This document shows positions 1-10,945 of a DNA stretch of 64,000 nt, piece after piece; the stretch's first letter is position 1, and the number at the start of each line of letters is the position of its first letter. The translations under genes and the position numbers were made by a program. The DNA is from Saposhnikovia divaricata. Its lineage: Eukaryota; Streptophyta; Magnoliopsida; Apiales; Apiaceae. The notes beneath the pieces were generated by a model, which was given only the letters and a program-made list of their open reading frames with translations, had not been told where the DNA came from and ran no database searches. The stretch covers positions 201,975,148-202,039,147 of the forward strand of contig CM071598.1 of the NCBI GenBank assembly GCA_036435485.1. Reading direction: 5' to 3'.

Positions 1-620
1 CCGATAATATCGCTCCTTTATCAGGAGATTTAAATCCCATCTAGATCGTTCATATTTCTCACATGATTCATAATATATCCGATATTCACCTTTATCATTA
101 TCCGGTTAAAGATAACTTTTGACGAATTCAAAATATATTAATTCTCATGTAGAATTATAACGACTTCAGGTCTAAGGATCATTACACCATTATCACTGTG
201 AGAATACATATGACACATTTATTATTATTATTTACCATGATGTATCTCACGGTGGGTCTGTCCAGTACCCTGTACTCGTACAGTTACCTATGCATTGCTT
301 TTAGTATCTGCATACTTATGACCAATGAGATGTGGTCATCTTGTCAATAAACATACTAGCCTTAATGTATTATCATTGTCCTAAGTAATAATAATACTCG
401 GCTAGGGACATTTAAGAATATGATACAATCATTATATAATCTCATGTTCAAGTCACATACTTGCAACTACATAATTTGTATCAAGATTCCAAGGACATTT
501 ATTATACTTTATTTATTTCGCAGTAAATAAAGCCAATAATAAATATATATATCAAATATATAAAATCACTCAAACACAAATACAATTGATTGTATTGACT
601 CTAGGGCACCAATACTAACA
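1..620 (-). mobile_element. Partial Ty1/copia-type LTR, cut by window edge
   Basis: Read on the minus strand this block starts with TGTTAGTATTGGTGCCC at position 620, a TG...-type LTR start, and runs leftwards off the window. There is no ORF. I recognise the opening as typical of plant copia LTRs, but the other end, any primer-binding site and the target duplication lie outside the window. It could be a solo LTR or the end of a full element. Confidence 0.5.
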
Positions 621-1060
621 GTTCATACTTTCTTTGTAGTTCTGGCAAGTCAAATGATGTAGTATTCTCATTATCACTTAATTGATCAATTTAGAAGTTC
701 TGTTTTGTTGAGTTCCAGCCTCAGCCTCTTCACTTCTGGAAGATGTTTGCTGATTGATCCATTGTATTGTCAGTTTACAACATTATAGAGTTTTTTACAT
801 TCGCTGCTAAATGATTTTATTGCTTCATGGCTTGTTTTGCTTTGATGGCTGATATATGCCCCATAATCTTTTATCCGCCACCTCCATTTCTTGTCAGCCA
901 CCTTTTGTCCGCTTTCTACGTCATGTATATAAACTACTTATTTTAATTTTTAGGTATGATGGTAGTATAACAAATAAATTCATAGTACACATATACAAAC
1001 ACTTGACAAAATACATATTTATTATAAACAAGTAAAAATCAAGAACTAGTATATCTATCT
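621..1060. other. Intergenic, no gene seen
   Basis: AT-rich DNA between the LTR edge and the RLP fragment. No ORF or recognisable repeat seen. Confidence 0.5.
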
Positions 1061-1512
1061 TGCAACCAACTTGACGGTCATATTCCAAAAGGTTCTCAAT
1101 TCAATACATTTGACAATGATAGCTTTGTTGGTAACTTAGGGCTGTGTGGATTTCCATTGTCCAAAGAATGTGAACATGATATTGAGAAGCAAAAAGAAGG
1201 TGAAGAAGATGATTACCATTTTAGTGGTTTTACATGGGAAGCTGTGTAATTGGATATGGCTGCGAAGTGGTGCCTGCATTTATTATCGGAAATTTGATGT
1301 TGCTAGCTGGAGAACTAAAATCGTTTGCTGGGATTATTGCCTGGGAATTGGGTCTCAAGATCAGGAGGATGGAGACTAAATTGCGATAAATTAAATTTTA
1401 TGTAACATCTATATCATGTAAATGTCACCCCATGTAATCGATAATTCTGAAATAAAATATTCCCATCTGTTTCTTCTCTAGTCGAATTACATCAACCCTT
1501 GGGCGATAATAT
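1061..1512 (+). pseudogene. Receptor-like protein 3' fragment (RLP pseudogene)
   Basis: This matches the last ~110 codons and the 3' UTR of the intact RLP gene at 2908-5895. It keeps the last LRR (CNQLDGHIPKGSQFNTFDN), the GNLGLCGFPLS capping motif, the acidic juxtamembrane stretch and the transmembrane segment. Near 1243 a base is missing relative to the intact copy (GCTGTGTAATTGG), so the frame ends at a TAA just before the transmembrane segment; the segment and tail continue in another frame to about 1380. Homology continues through the 3' UTR to a shared CCCTTGGGCGATAA block at about 1497-1510. All upstream LRR exon sequence is missing. It is a truncated, frameshifted duplicate and not a functional receptor. 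Confidence 0.85.
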
Positions 1513-2907
1513 TAAACCATATATACTGTAAGTTTTTTGCATAATGTCTATCCCATGTATAGTGTTACATATTCTTGTTTTTTCAATTGTTTCTTAGTGG
1601 CTGCATTTCATTTTCAATCAATTATAGTCTTAACACTTCAGGGGAGCCTATTAGGTTGATGATGTTAGTGACACTGTAGTAAGGACTATAAAAGAAAAAA
1701 CTCCAGTTCCACAATTTGTTTCGGTTCACATCATAGATTTATATTCTTAGAGATCAAACATGGCCTAGCTTATGTAGATTAGCTGGTTAGCAATCAAATA
1801 AGAATTATTTTCATGGTTTGAATAGGTGCCTTGATTCAGTGAAATATAAAGAAAGAACTATTAGCTATGTTGATGTTAGCCACAAAATATTTTTATTCCT
1901 CATATATAATATTATGATAGAATAATTATGAACGTATCCAAGACGTGCTTTCAATGATGGTGAGAGTGCAGAAACTTTGATGAACTTGGCCTGTCCGACA
2001 GACAAGAGGCCCTGTTTTTCAAGTTGATAGCTTGATATAGCAGATTTACCTTGGGTAAAATTGTATCAGAATCTTGAATAGTTTTGCTACTCAGATAGAC
2101 CAATACTGCTTGTTAGTTGTTTTTACAAGTTGTTGTCTAGAGACTAGTAAGTCTAAGCAGATACCAGAAAGCAATGCAATTAATTAATATGTTGAAGTCT
2201 ACTTCGCCTCTTTGTTGGACCGTATCAGTTGGGTACTTGGGTATCTAAAGTTGGCATTCTGGTCAAACTTGTATGGCTCATAAAGCTTACAGCTTTAGGT
2301 CGATATCAGATCTTAAATGATAAAATGTGCAGTTTTAACTTGCTCTTCATTATTTTCTTGACGAGGGCTATGCAAAGTACACTTGAAGTGGATTTTTATG
2401 TCTTATGAATTTAACTTGTAGAGGGAGCAATGAGAATAATAAAGATTCAACAATCTTGGTAGTGATAATCAAAAGTCTCAGTACAAAACTACTAGCAGCA
2501 ATGCATATACTTGTTTTCTGTAACTTAATTTTCAGTTTCACCATTTGAATTAAAGTGAGTACTACTCTTTCTAACAAGTTCATTATTTCTTCCATTTCCT
2601 TGAAGTTGCAAGCAAGGTACAAAAGTAGTTCGGAAGACTCATTCACATCATTTTTCAAGGTCATTGGTCTTTGCCAATACATTCAATTATATAAATAAGG
2701 TAGGTGTTGATTTTTATCAAGTTTTTAGTGCTATGAATGGTGTAATATAAACTAAATTCATAAATTATATGGGACAGTAATAATATTTTGAATAATACAT
2801 AACTAATTATGAAAATGACATGTATAATTATGACAATATAAATATCACCTCAAAATAGAACATTTACAAACCAACCCTACAACAAAATATTTTAGAGGGA
2901 AATCATA
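1513..2907. other. Intergenic and upstream region of the RLP gene
   Basis: No supported gene. The longest ORF here (2368-2682, minus) has no recognisable domain or plausible composition. A TATA-like TATAAAT lies at 2837-2843, about 65 bases before the RLP start codon, and is a possible core promoter element. Confidence 0.45.
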
Positions 2908-5895
2908 ATGAAGAATTTTATTTTAATCACCCCTTTTTTGGCATTAGTTGTGATACTCATCTTCTTGCAACATCAGCTTGTTGCTTCTCTGAGTCCCATG
3001 CAGCAGAAAGTTGCATTATTCCAGTTTAAGCAAAGCTTGAACATCACTACTCGTACAGATTGCTTCTATGATTCTTACTCCGGTGATGTAAATTACTCTC
3101 GTGAATATTACGGAATCCGTTCATATCCAAAGACGATGAATTGGAGCATGAGTTCAGATCACTGCACATGGGAGGGAGTTAGCTGCGAACATGAGACAGG
3201 GGACGTAATCGGACTGGATTTAAGTTGCAGTCAGCTGGAAGGAGCCATTCTTGCTAACAGCACTCTCTTCCAACTCTCTCATCTCCACTTCCTCAACCTT
3301 TCTCAAAATGACTTTTCACCGTCCAATCAGTTCCCTCAAGAATTCGGTTCCTTTGCAAAAGGTTTGACACATCTCAACCTCTCTGACACTGGATTTACAG
3401 GGAGAGTCCCCTCAGGAATCTCTCATTTGTATAAAATGATCTCACTTGATCTCAATGGACTTTACAATACTTACCTTGAAAAAGAAGTCTTTAAATCACT
3501 GTTTCGGAGTTTAACTCAACTGAGAGTTCTTAATCTTGATGGAGTTAACATTTCCTCTGTTTTACCCGTGAATTTGTCTACTTCCTTAAGGGTTCTTAAC
3601 CTTAGGTATACTGGTTTACACGGAGTATTACCCCAAGAGGTTTTCCACCTTCCCAACATAGAGGTACTAGCCTTGGGAGGCAGTAGTATACCCGGTGAGG
3701 AAACTGGTTTACGAGCAGTATTACCCAAAGTTAAATGGGGAAGTAGTGGTAGTCTCCAAAACCTTTTTCTTTTAGAAATAGATATATATGGAGGTATACC
3801 TGATTCAATAGGATTTCTAGAGTCATTAGCTAGTTTGGAACTCGAGTATTGCAATTTGTCTGGGCCGATACCAAGATCCATAGGAAACCTTGGTCAACTT
3901 ACTTACTTTGGCCTAGGTCATAATAATTTAAATGGCTCGATTCCAACAGTTTTAACAAACCTTACAAAACTGAGATATCTATCCCTTTCTGATAACAATT
4001 TCACAGGTCCGTTGCCCTCTTTTATTGCCCATTTAGAAGGACTCCTTAAACTATATCTGGGCGGTAACAGGTTGACCGGACTCCTGCCTCCTTGGTTGTT
4101 TAAGCATACATCATTAGTAGAAATATTAGATCTCAGCTATAACAATTTTACTGGTCAGTTATCCCCTTGGTTGTTTAACCTTCCATCATTAGAAGAATTA
4201 CATCTCAACAATAATGGGTTCACAGGTCAGCTATATGAATTTGATTCCAAGTCACAGCTGAAGTACTTTGATTGTGGCAACAATTTACTCTATGGACACA
4301 TTCCACATTCATTTTCTCAACTTGTGAATCTTACTTACCTAAACTTTTCATCAAACAATTTCAATGGTGTTTTAGATATTGAAATGTTTTCGGGCCTTGA
4401 ACACCTTGATACTCTTGATCTTTCTCATAATAGTCTATCAGTGAGAAGTACGAGTATGGCCACACTCCCTCCTAAGCTTTTCACTTTGAGATTGTCATCT
4501 TGCAACATGAAAGAGTTTCCACACTTTTCAAGAGATGCAGCGATCTCACTGTATTGGTTAGACCTATCAAACAATGAAATTGATGGGGAAATTCCTCAGT
4601 GGATTGGGTCGGTGTATTGTTATCTGAATATTTCTCACAACAGACTAACAGGTGGTCTTGAGCAACTACCTTGGAATATTATTCAGTATCTTGATCTCCA
4701 GTCCAATAAGCTTAATGGTTCATTGCCCACCTTGATCTGTAGTTCGAGCTATCTTGAGGTTCTTAATCTGTCGAATAACACTTTGAGTGGTGTACTCCCG
4801 AGTTGTCGAACAGAGTTGAGTAGACTTTCGGTGCTTGATCTGCGGATGAATGGCATTCAGGGGAGCCTTCCATCAACCTTGTCGAATTTTCGTAATTTGA
4901 AAAGTATAAATTTGCATGGAAACAAATTAGGAGGAAGATTTCCTCCTTCTTTTGCGGAATTTGATAAGTTAGAAACTCTTGATCTTGGAAGTAATCAAAT
5001 AAATGATACATTCCCACAGTGTTTGGAAGCTCTTCCAAATCTCCGAGTTCTTGTTCTGAAATCAAATAAGTTTTATGGTTTTGTAAACAAGAGTTCTAGG
5101 ACAGATCACCCATTTCCCAGCTTGAGAATCATTGATCTGTCATACAATGAGTTTTCAGGTCCGATGCCAGCAATGTATTTCAAAAACTTCAAGGCTATGA
5201 TGAATGCTGACGTGAATGAAACAGAGCCTAGATATATGGGGGGTAATTCTTATAGTGACTCCACAAGTCTAGTGATTAAAGGAGTAGAGATTCAGTTAGT
5301 TAGAATTTTAACTACATTCACAACCATTGATGTATCGAGCAACAATTTTGATGGAAAGATTGTAGACTGCATTGGAAATCTATTGTTAGTCAGACTTCTC
5401 AATCTTTCTCATAATTATCTCGCAGGCCACATACCATCCTCAGTTGGAAATTTGTCAATGTTGGAGTCACTAGATCTCTCATCCAACCAACTTGAAGGAG
5501 AAATTCCACAAAAACTCACCAGTATATATACACTTGAACGTCTTAATCTGTCTTGCAACCAACTTAGTGGTCGTATTCCACAGGGTTCTCAGTTTAATAC
5601 ATTTGATAATGATAGCTACGGTGGTAACTTGGGACTATGTGGATATCCATTGTCTAAAAAGTGTGAACATGATATTGTGATGCATACTCAAGATGAAGAC
5701 GGGGACGATGATTACTTTTTTTATGGTTTTACTTGGCAAGCTGTGGTGATTGGTTATGGCTGTGGAGTGGTGCCTGCTTTTATTATTGGAAACTTGATGT
5801 TGCTAGCTGGAAAACCAAAATGGTTTGCTGGAACTATTGCCAGGGAACTGGGCCTCAAGATCAGGAGGATGGAGATAAAAAAAGATTTGTTTTAA
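2908..5895 (+). CDS. LRR receptor-like protein, Cf-9/HcrP type
   Basis: A 995-residue single-exon cell-surface receptor without a kinase. Residues 1-28 form a hydrophobic signal peptide. An LRR N-cap with paired cysteines follows (about 30-93, including the W...CTWEGVSC motif), then roughly 25-28 extracytoplasmic LRRs of the LxxLxLSxNxLxGxIP plant type with many N-glycosylation sites. A non-LRR island lies at about 774-806, then the last four LRRs, the GNLGLCGYPLS C-cap, an acidic stretch (about 929-942), one transmembrane helix (about 943-967) with a GYGCG (GxxxG) motif, and a 28-residue basic tail. This is the standard C3-D order of Cf-type RLPs. In that family the GxxxG helix pairs with the SOBIR1 kinase, and BAK1-type co-receptors join on ligand binding; the ligand here is unknown. 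The start is the first ATG before the signal peptide. Broken relatives lie on both sides (1061-1512, 7021-7690), as in tandem RLP clusters. The frame is intact. Confidence 0.93.
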   Translation: MKNFILITPFLALVVILIFLQHQLVASLSPMQQKVALFQFKQSLNITTRTDCFYDSYSGDVNYSREYYGIRSYPKTMNWSMSSDHCTWEGVSCEHETGDVIGLDLSCSQLEGAILANSTLFQLSHLHFLNLSQNDFSPSNQFPQEFGSFAKGLTHLNLSDTGFTGRVPSGISHLYKMISLDLNGLYNTYLEKEVFKSLFRSLTQLRVLNLDGVNISSVLPVNLSTSLRVLNLRYTGLHGVLPQEVFHLPNIEVLALGGSSIPGEETGLRAVLPKVKWGSSGSLQNLFLLEIDIYGGIPDSIGFLESLASLELEYCNLSGPIPRSIGNLGQLTYFGLGHNNLNGSIPTVLTNLTKLRYLSLSDNNFTGPLPSFIAHLEGLLKLYLGGNRLTGLLPPWLFKHTSLVEILDLSYNNFTGQLSPWLFNLPSLEELHLNNNGFTGQLYEFDSKSQLKYFDCGNNLLYGHIPHSFSQLVNLTYLNFSSNNFNGVLDIEMFSGLEHLDTLDLSHNSLSVRSTSMATLPPKLFTLRLSSCNMKEFPHFSRDAAISLYWLDLSNNEIDGEIPQWIGSVYCYLNISHNRLTGGLEQLPWNIIQYLDLQSNKLNGSLPTLICSSSYLEVLNLSNNTLSGVLPSCRTELSRLSVLDLRMNGIQGSLPSTLSNFRNLKSINLHGNKLGGRFPPSFAEFDKLETLDLGSNQINDTFPQCLEALPNLRVLVLKSNKFYGFVNKSSRTDHPFPSLRIIDLSYNEFSGPMPAMYFKNFKAMMNADVNETEPRYMGGNSYSDSTSLVIKGVEIQLVRILTTFTTIDVSSNNFDGKIVDCIGNLLLVRLLNLSHNYLAGHIPSSVGNLSMLESLDLSSNQLEGEIPQKLTSIYTLERLNLSCNQLSGRIPQGSQFNTFDNDSYGGNLGLCGYPLSKKCEHDIVMHTQDEDGDDDYFFYGFTWQAVVIGYGCGVVPAFIIGNLMLLAGKPKWFAGTIARELGLKIRRMEIKKDLF

Positions 5896-7020
5896 TTTGT
5901 AAATCATGTCAACTGTCATCTCATGTAGTGAATAATTGTGAAATAGTATTTCTAACTGTTTCTTCTCCGAACTATCTCTGTTAGCCCTTGGGCGATAAAA
6001 TCTTTTTGAAGGTGTGTATTATGTGACAATATCTCTCTATTGGTTAAAAAAATGTTGTACAATAGGCTGTGACCTGGTACTGACAGAATGATGTTCCGTG
6101 TAATTTAGTCATTGTCATGATAATAATGTGTAATCTTGGACGTACTTACTACCTGTTATCTTAGTTCGTATTTTGTAAACTTAAGAAGAAAATAAGAAGA
6201 AACTGGTTAGAGAAACTAAAGAGCCAAAAAAATCCCCCCCCTGAAAAATCCCATCAGCTATGAGCATTTAGAATTTTTATAAGGCTCCAGGGATTTGCAG
6301 TGATTTATTTAAGGTTTAAGGAAAAGACAGGGTTCAATTTATGTTTCTTTAAGGTTTTTGAACCAGATTAGTGTGATTCCACTTATTCAATGTGCATTAT
6401 TGAGATGTTTATTAAGAGGGTTTAGAGGAAATGACAGGATTTACATTTTTTGATTTAGATAGTAAGAAGGCTTCAGTAGCCTAGCTTTTTTCCAAACTTT
6501 GGCTTGTACAATCAATAGTCGAAGTCATGTTGAAGCCCTGCTATTGGTTAATCCAAATGATCGCTTACTGAGTATGCTGATAGATTAATTGGATTCACTG
6601 AAACGGTGTGCCTGCCTTTCAAATATCATCCATTTCTCCGCAGATTAGAAGATGTCATCTTGTGGGTGATTCTGGTTAAGGTAGTTGAGAATTGTATTTT
6701 CCAGTTGCACTAGATGCCAGATTTTTGAGGGGTTTCTTAAGTCTAATTCAGAGCACTAAACCTAGAATGGTTATTGTATTAGTGGCAGAGCAAGAAACTG
6801 AGCACAAAAACAAAAATTTGAATTCAAGACTTTTCGAGACATTGTGATACCATTGTGCTAACTTCAACTTCATTAGATGATAACCAGTGCAGTGTGAAGC
6901 ACGGGCTCAAGAATTTATGTTAATTTATCACTAAATTTTTATTTAATTAAATATTTATAAAATTATATCACAAAATTATAAAAAGAACTACATTATTCGT
7001 ATAAAAAAATTATGCGATCA
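5896..7020. other. 3' flank of RLP gene, intergenic
   Basis: Contains the RLP 3' UTR, which shares a block at about 5983-6000 with the upstream pseudogene. The rest is AT-rich with no coding signal. Confidence 0.5.
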
Positions 7021-7690
7021 ACAAACTTGGAAGAGGTTTCATTAGAGTTCTCAACCTCTATAATACTAGTTTATATGGAACTTTCCTCCAAGAGGTTTTC
7101 CACCTCCCCAACTTGGAAGAGTTAGATTTATCCTTTAGTAGCCTTTCTCCCTGTTATATTACCCAATAAAAAGTGGGTGTCACCTTTTTCTTCTGAACAT
7201 AAATGTATATGGACGTATACCTGATTCAATAGGCTTCCTGGAGTCATTAGCCACCTTGGTTCTCGTCGATTGTAATTTGTTTCAGCCAAACCCAACTTGA
7301 TCTGTAACTCGAGCTCTCTTCGGATTCTTAATTTGTCTCGTAACAATTCAAGTGGTGTACTCCCCATATGTCCAACAAATTTGACAAGCCTTATAGTGTT
7401 TGATCTGCGGATGAATAACATTGAAGGAAACATTCCAGCAACCTTATCAAATTTCTGTAATCCGGAAACTATAAATTTGAATGGAAATAAATTAGAAGGA
7501 AGAATTAATTCTTCTTTTGCTGAATTTGATAGTTTACAAGTTCTTGATCTTGGAAAAAATAAGATAAATGATACATTCCCGCAGTGTTTGGAAGCTCTTC
7601 CAAATCTCCAAGTTCTTGTTCTGAAATCAAATAAGTGTCATGGTCCTATAAACCAGAGTTTTAAGATAGAACACCCACTTCCCAGCATAC
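7021..7690 (+). pseudogene. Internally deleted RLP pseudogene
   Basis: Three stretches match the intact RLP gene in order. Bases 7040-7130 match about 3585-3665 (QEVFHLPN LRR). Bases 7200-7285 match about 3777-3860. Bases 7290-7690 match about 4727-5125, as an open frame with LRRs such as LRILNLSRNNSSGVLP and the INDTFPQCLEALPNL repeat. The jump at about 7288 removes roughly 870 bases of LRR sequence. The start, N-cap, C-cap and transmembrane region are absent. The remaining frame from 7297 runs into unrelated sequence after about 7690. This is a decayed paralogue of the neighbouring gene. Confidence 0.87.
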
Positions 7691-9269
7691 TAAATTTGGC
7701 TTCACCCCTTAATTCTATTTTTTCTAGGATTTTGTATTATCTTGGTGAAGGCTGTGCAAAGTACTGTTTCTATTACATAGTGGATTAAGTTATGATTGTT
7801 TGAATTAGTTCTGTTTACTTCTTTTGATTTCGTTTGGTCCTTGGTTGTTTATTCTCTGTTTATTTATCAACAAGAATCCTTTATTACCATTAATCTGGTA
7901 TCTAAGGGTGATATACTTCTAACCCGAGATAATCATTTTGTATTGAACTTCTCAAGGCAGCTTTGCATTCTTTCTTTAGTAATAATAATTTAGGAGAAGC
8001 TTTGTACTACTTGGGCATGGAGTTTCTGGAACAGATATGACCAAATGAAGATTTTGGTTGCATATTATTACAAGTACTGCGTTATATTGGGGCTTATTCT
8101 GTAAGCATGTAATTAGCTAATTTGGCTGTACAGTGTCGCAAATATAGTATGGGCTGAGGCCTTAGTTCTTCTTCGGTTGTTTATATAGTGACCGACCTGG
8201 CCATCCTGAACACTTGCTTTCAGTTTCAGCAAATTTTGTTTTGTGGAGTACCCTGCCTTGCAACCAAGACCTAACTCCGCCACCGGTTACTCCTGTTTTT
8301 TTTTTAAAAATAAATCAGGCAGTGATTGATATTGTTCACAAAACAGTTCATCATTCCTGGATGCACAGGACTAAATACATTGAATTGCACTGTAAATTAA
8401 TTAGAGAAAATGTTTAAGCAGGTCTGATTCTTCCTCAATTGCTTGCTACAAAGTTTTAGCTACCGAAGCTCTCAGTGGTGGTGCCCATTTGTATATTTGT
8501 TCCAAATTGGGGTTTTACATAATCATTGTGTAATTTTAACTTTTAGTAATAACAAGGCAATTTTGATTAGGGTCCTGGTCCTGACAGCGATTGTTACAAC
8601 CATGTCCGCTACAGTGAAAATTTTTGTGAATGCAGGGAACTATGTCATCCCTCCGCGCTTCATATAGCCCTCCTAGGGTTTTTACCCATCCACGAAAAAT
8701 TATAACGGACAAATGATTAGCAACAATCGTTTCCTAGGGACCTACGTCCTTTTAAGTAATAATCAAGAGTCTCAATAGTAATATTCAAGTCCCGGTACAA
8801 GGCTACTATTCTGAGAGCCATCACCGCCCAAGTCTGCATATGGACTTATACTTGTTTTAGACTGAGTTATGCGAAGCCAACTCTTGTTGATTAGTCATGA
8901 TATTCATAGTGATGTTGCAGTAGATTAGTAAGTAGTTCATTTTACACATGTAACCGGTAACTCTTGTTTTTTTTTTTTTTTTTTCAGGAATAACTTTCTC
9001 GTACATAAATTGTACCGAAATACAATAATCGGGATCAGTGATTTCTTTCATTCAAAAAAGATTACCATCTAACCCAAAAGGCACGCATGTTGCCTTTGGA
9101 CACTTAGATAATAAAACTTTAAGGATGAAAAGAAAAACACGAAGCACTGAACTCCTGCAATAAAACAACAACATTAGATATGTTTAGAATCAAAAATAAT
9201 AGAAATCTATTAAAAAATATAACCAACAAAAAATAAATAACACAAATTAAAATTTTAAAGGAAAAAAAC
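7691..9269. other. Intergenic, no gene seen
   Basis: Several short ORFs with no recognisable content. A poly(T) run lies at about 8968-8985. An 18-base block TAACCGGTAACTCTTGTT at 8951 recurs exactly at 12142, suggesting a dispersed repeat fragment. Confidence 0.45.
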
Positions 9270-9296
9270 CTAACCAAAGGGAATCCCTTTGGTTAG
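9270..9296. repeat. Perfect 12-bp hairpin
   Basis: CTAACCAAAGGG at 9270-9281 and its exact reverse complement at 9285-9296 are separated by three bases (AAT). It may be the terminus of a small transposon or a chance palindrome. No function can be assigned. Confidence 0.6.
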
Positions 9297-9989
9297 ATAT
9301 AAATTAAGATAGAATAAAATAATTAATCAGAAATTAAAATAATATTTATTATAATATACTATTTCATAAGAAAATTGTAAAAAATTAAAAATAACGCGTA
9401 CTTTGCACGAGTTATTAGCTAATAAAATATATAATTCCCAAAAACAAGGTAATAAATTACCCCTTAAAACTGTCTAAAAAAAACGAAAGTAGTAGAAAAG
9501 CAATCTAAAATGACACAACAATGCCTCTTACAGGCCCAAAGTCCATCAATCATGGCCGCCCAAAAAGGTACAAAAATGACTTAAAGTTACCAAATCTTCA
9601 TAAAACAAACAAAAACAATAATTACTTAAATATTCCTTTGACTAAACCTAAAAAATCTAAAAAATTAATTACTGGTAATACAATTAGAGCATCAAATCAA
9701 ATCAATTACAACAATTATTGGCAGGTATTAAGTAAGATCCATGATATTTGCTCATCACCTAAATGCTAAAATCAAAACCACCCTAAATCATAAATCAATT
9801 TAGCTAAATTAAAGAGAGCCTAAATCAATCAAAGCTATCAAAAATCAACAAAAGGAGCTAATGAAAAAATTAACAAAACCGTTCCCCTAATCAAAGGTCA
9901 AACCTAAAGAAAAAATCATTAAAGAGTAAATCACGTAAACCGTTACTCTAATCATATCAAAAGTCAATTTGATCCCTGTCTATTTGTTG
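9297..9989. other. Intergenic, no gene seen
   Basis: Very A-rich DNA. The 82-codon ORF at 9521-9769 has low-complexity Lys/Asn composition and is not supported as a gene. Confidence 0.45.
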
Positions 9990-10680
9990 CCTTTACAGTA
10001 TGTCTTCTTCTAATGTTACTCTAGATGTTCACCACCATGGTGATTTCACATCTGGTCCTAATTTGAAATACATTGGTGGTAGAGTAGAAGAGATTCGTGA
10101 TTTTGATACTGATTTGTTATGCTTTCGTGACTTTGATGATTTTGCTAAGAAGTGTGAGTATGATTTGAACTGTATTGTCTGCTATAAAACTATTGGACTG
10201 AACTTTAGACAAGGTTTAGGGTTGTGTATGATGATAGTACTATTAGGGAGATGATTTATCTACATAAACCCTTTGGTAAGATTGAGTTGTACATTGATCA
10301 TTTTACACTTGATGGAGCTTTTGATGTCCCAAAACCTCCCAAACAAACACTTGATAAAGAATCAGAGAGTGATGAAGAGGGTAATGATGGGAATGAGGGG
10401 GGTGTGGGGTATGAGAAAGATTTTAGTTAGTAACGATGAAGATTACACAGCTACTAAGTCTTCTGAGAGTTTTAGCTTAGATGCAGACCAAGTTGGATCT
10501 TATGAAGAATTGAAAACAATTAGGGAAACGAAAAAGAGTTTAAAAAGGTCAATAGTTCTTGTAATGAATGGTCCCAACAACATAAACAGGGCAGTCATGA
10601 GTGATTGGATTGTAGTGAAACACCTTAACTTTGGAGAGAATATTTTATTTAAACATCAAATAAGAGCAGTACTGTAAGGT
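9990..10680 (+). pseudogene. MuDR-type transposase N-terminal fragment (PB1-like domain)
   Basis: The reading frame from 10000 encodes LDVHHHGDFTSGPNLKYIGG and continues with FDDFAKKCEYDLN. This is the pattern of the plant PB1-like domain at the N-terminus of MuDR-like transposases. Near 10215-10224 the frame breaks: the continuation (DDSTIREMIYLHKPFGKIELYIDH) lies in another frame. An acidic Ser/Asp/Glu linker follows, and after a stop at 10430 more plausible coding sequence continues in the original frame to about 10677. No catalytic MULE domain, zinc finger or terminal inverted repeat was found. It is a truncated, frameshifted remnant of a Mutator-like element or of a domesticated relative. 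Confidence 0.65.
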
Positions 10681-10945
10681 AACAAGGAGCATCGAGAGTA
10701 TGGGATTGCAGACTTAAATTTTATTTTGTGATTTATAGTTAATTTATCAGGATTATTCGATGAACATTCTGAAACAGGATTTAGAGAAGGTATCTGAAAC
10801 AGGATCGACATCTAGGTTGATATATTACTAGTGCAACTGTTTGATTTTGTATTATCTGTGGGGAAATGGATTTCTTGTCATGCAGCACGCATGCTATAAT
10901 CTACTTCAGTGTGGTACAACCTTTGGATCACTTTCCCGGTTGGTA

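Noticed and set aside
2368..2682. 104-codon minus-strand ORF upstream of the RLP gene
   Set aside because: No recognisable domain and no plausible composition; likely chance in AT-rich DNA.
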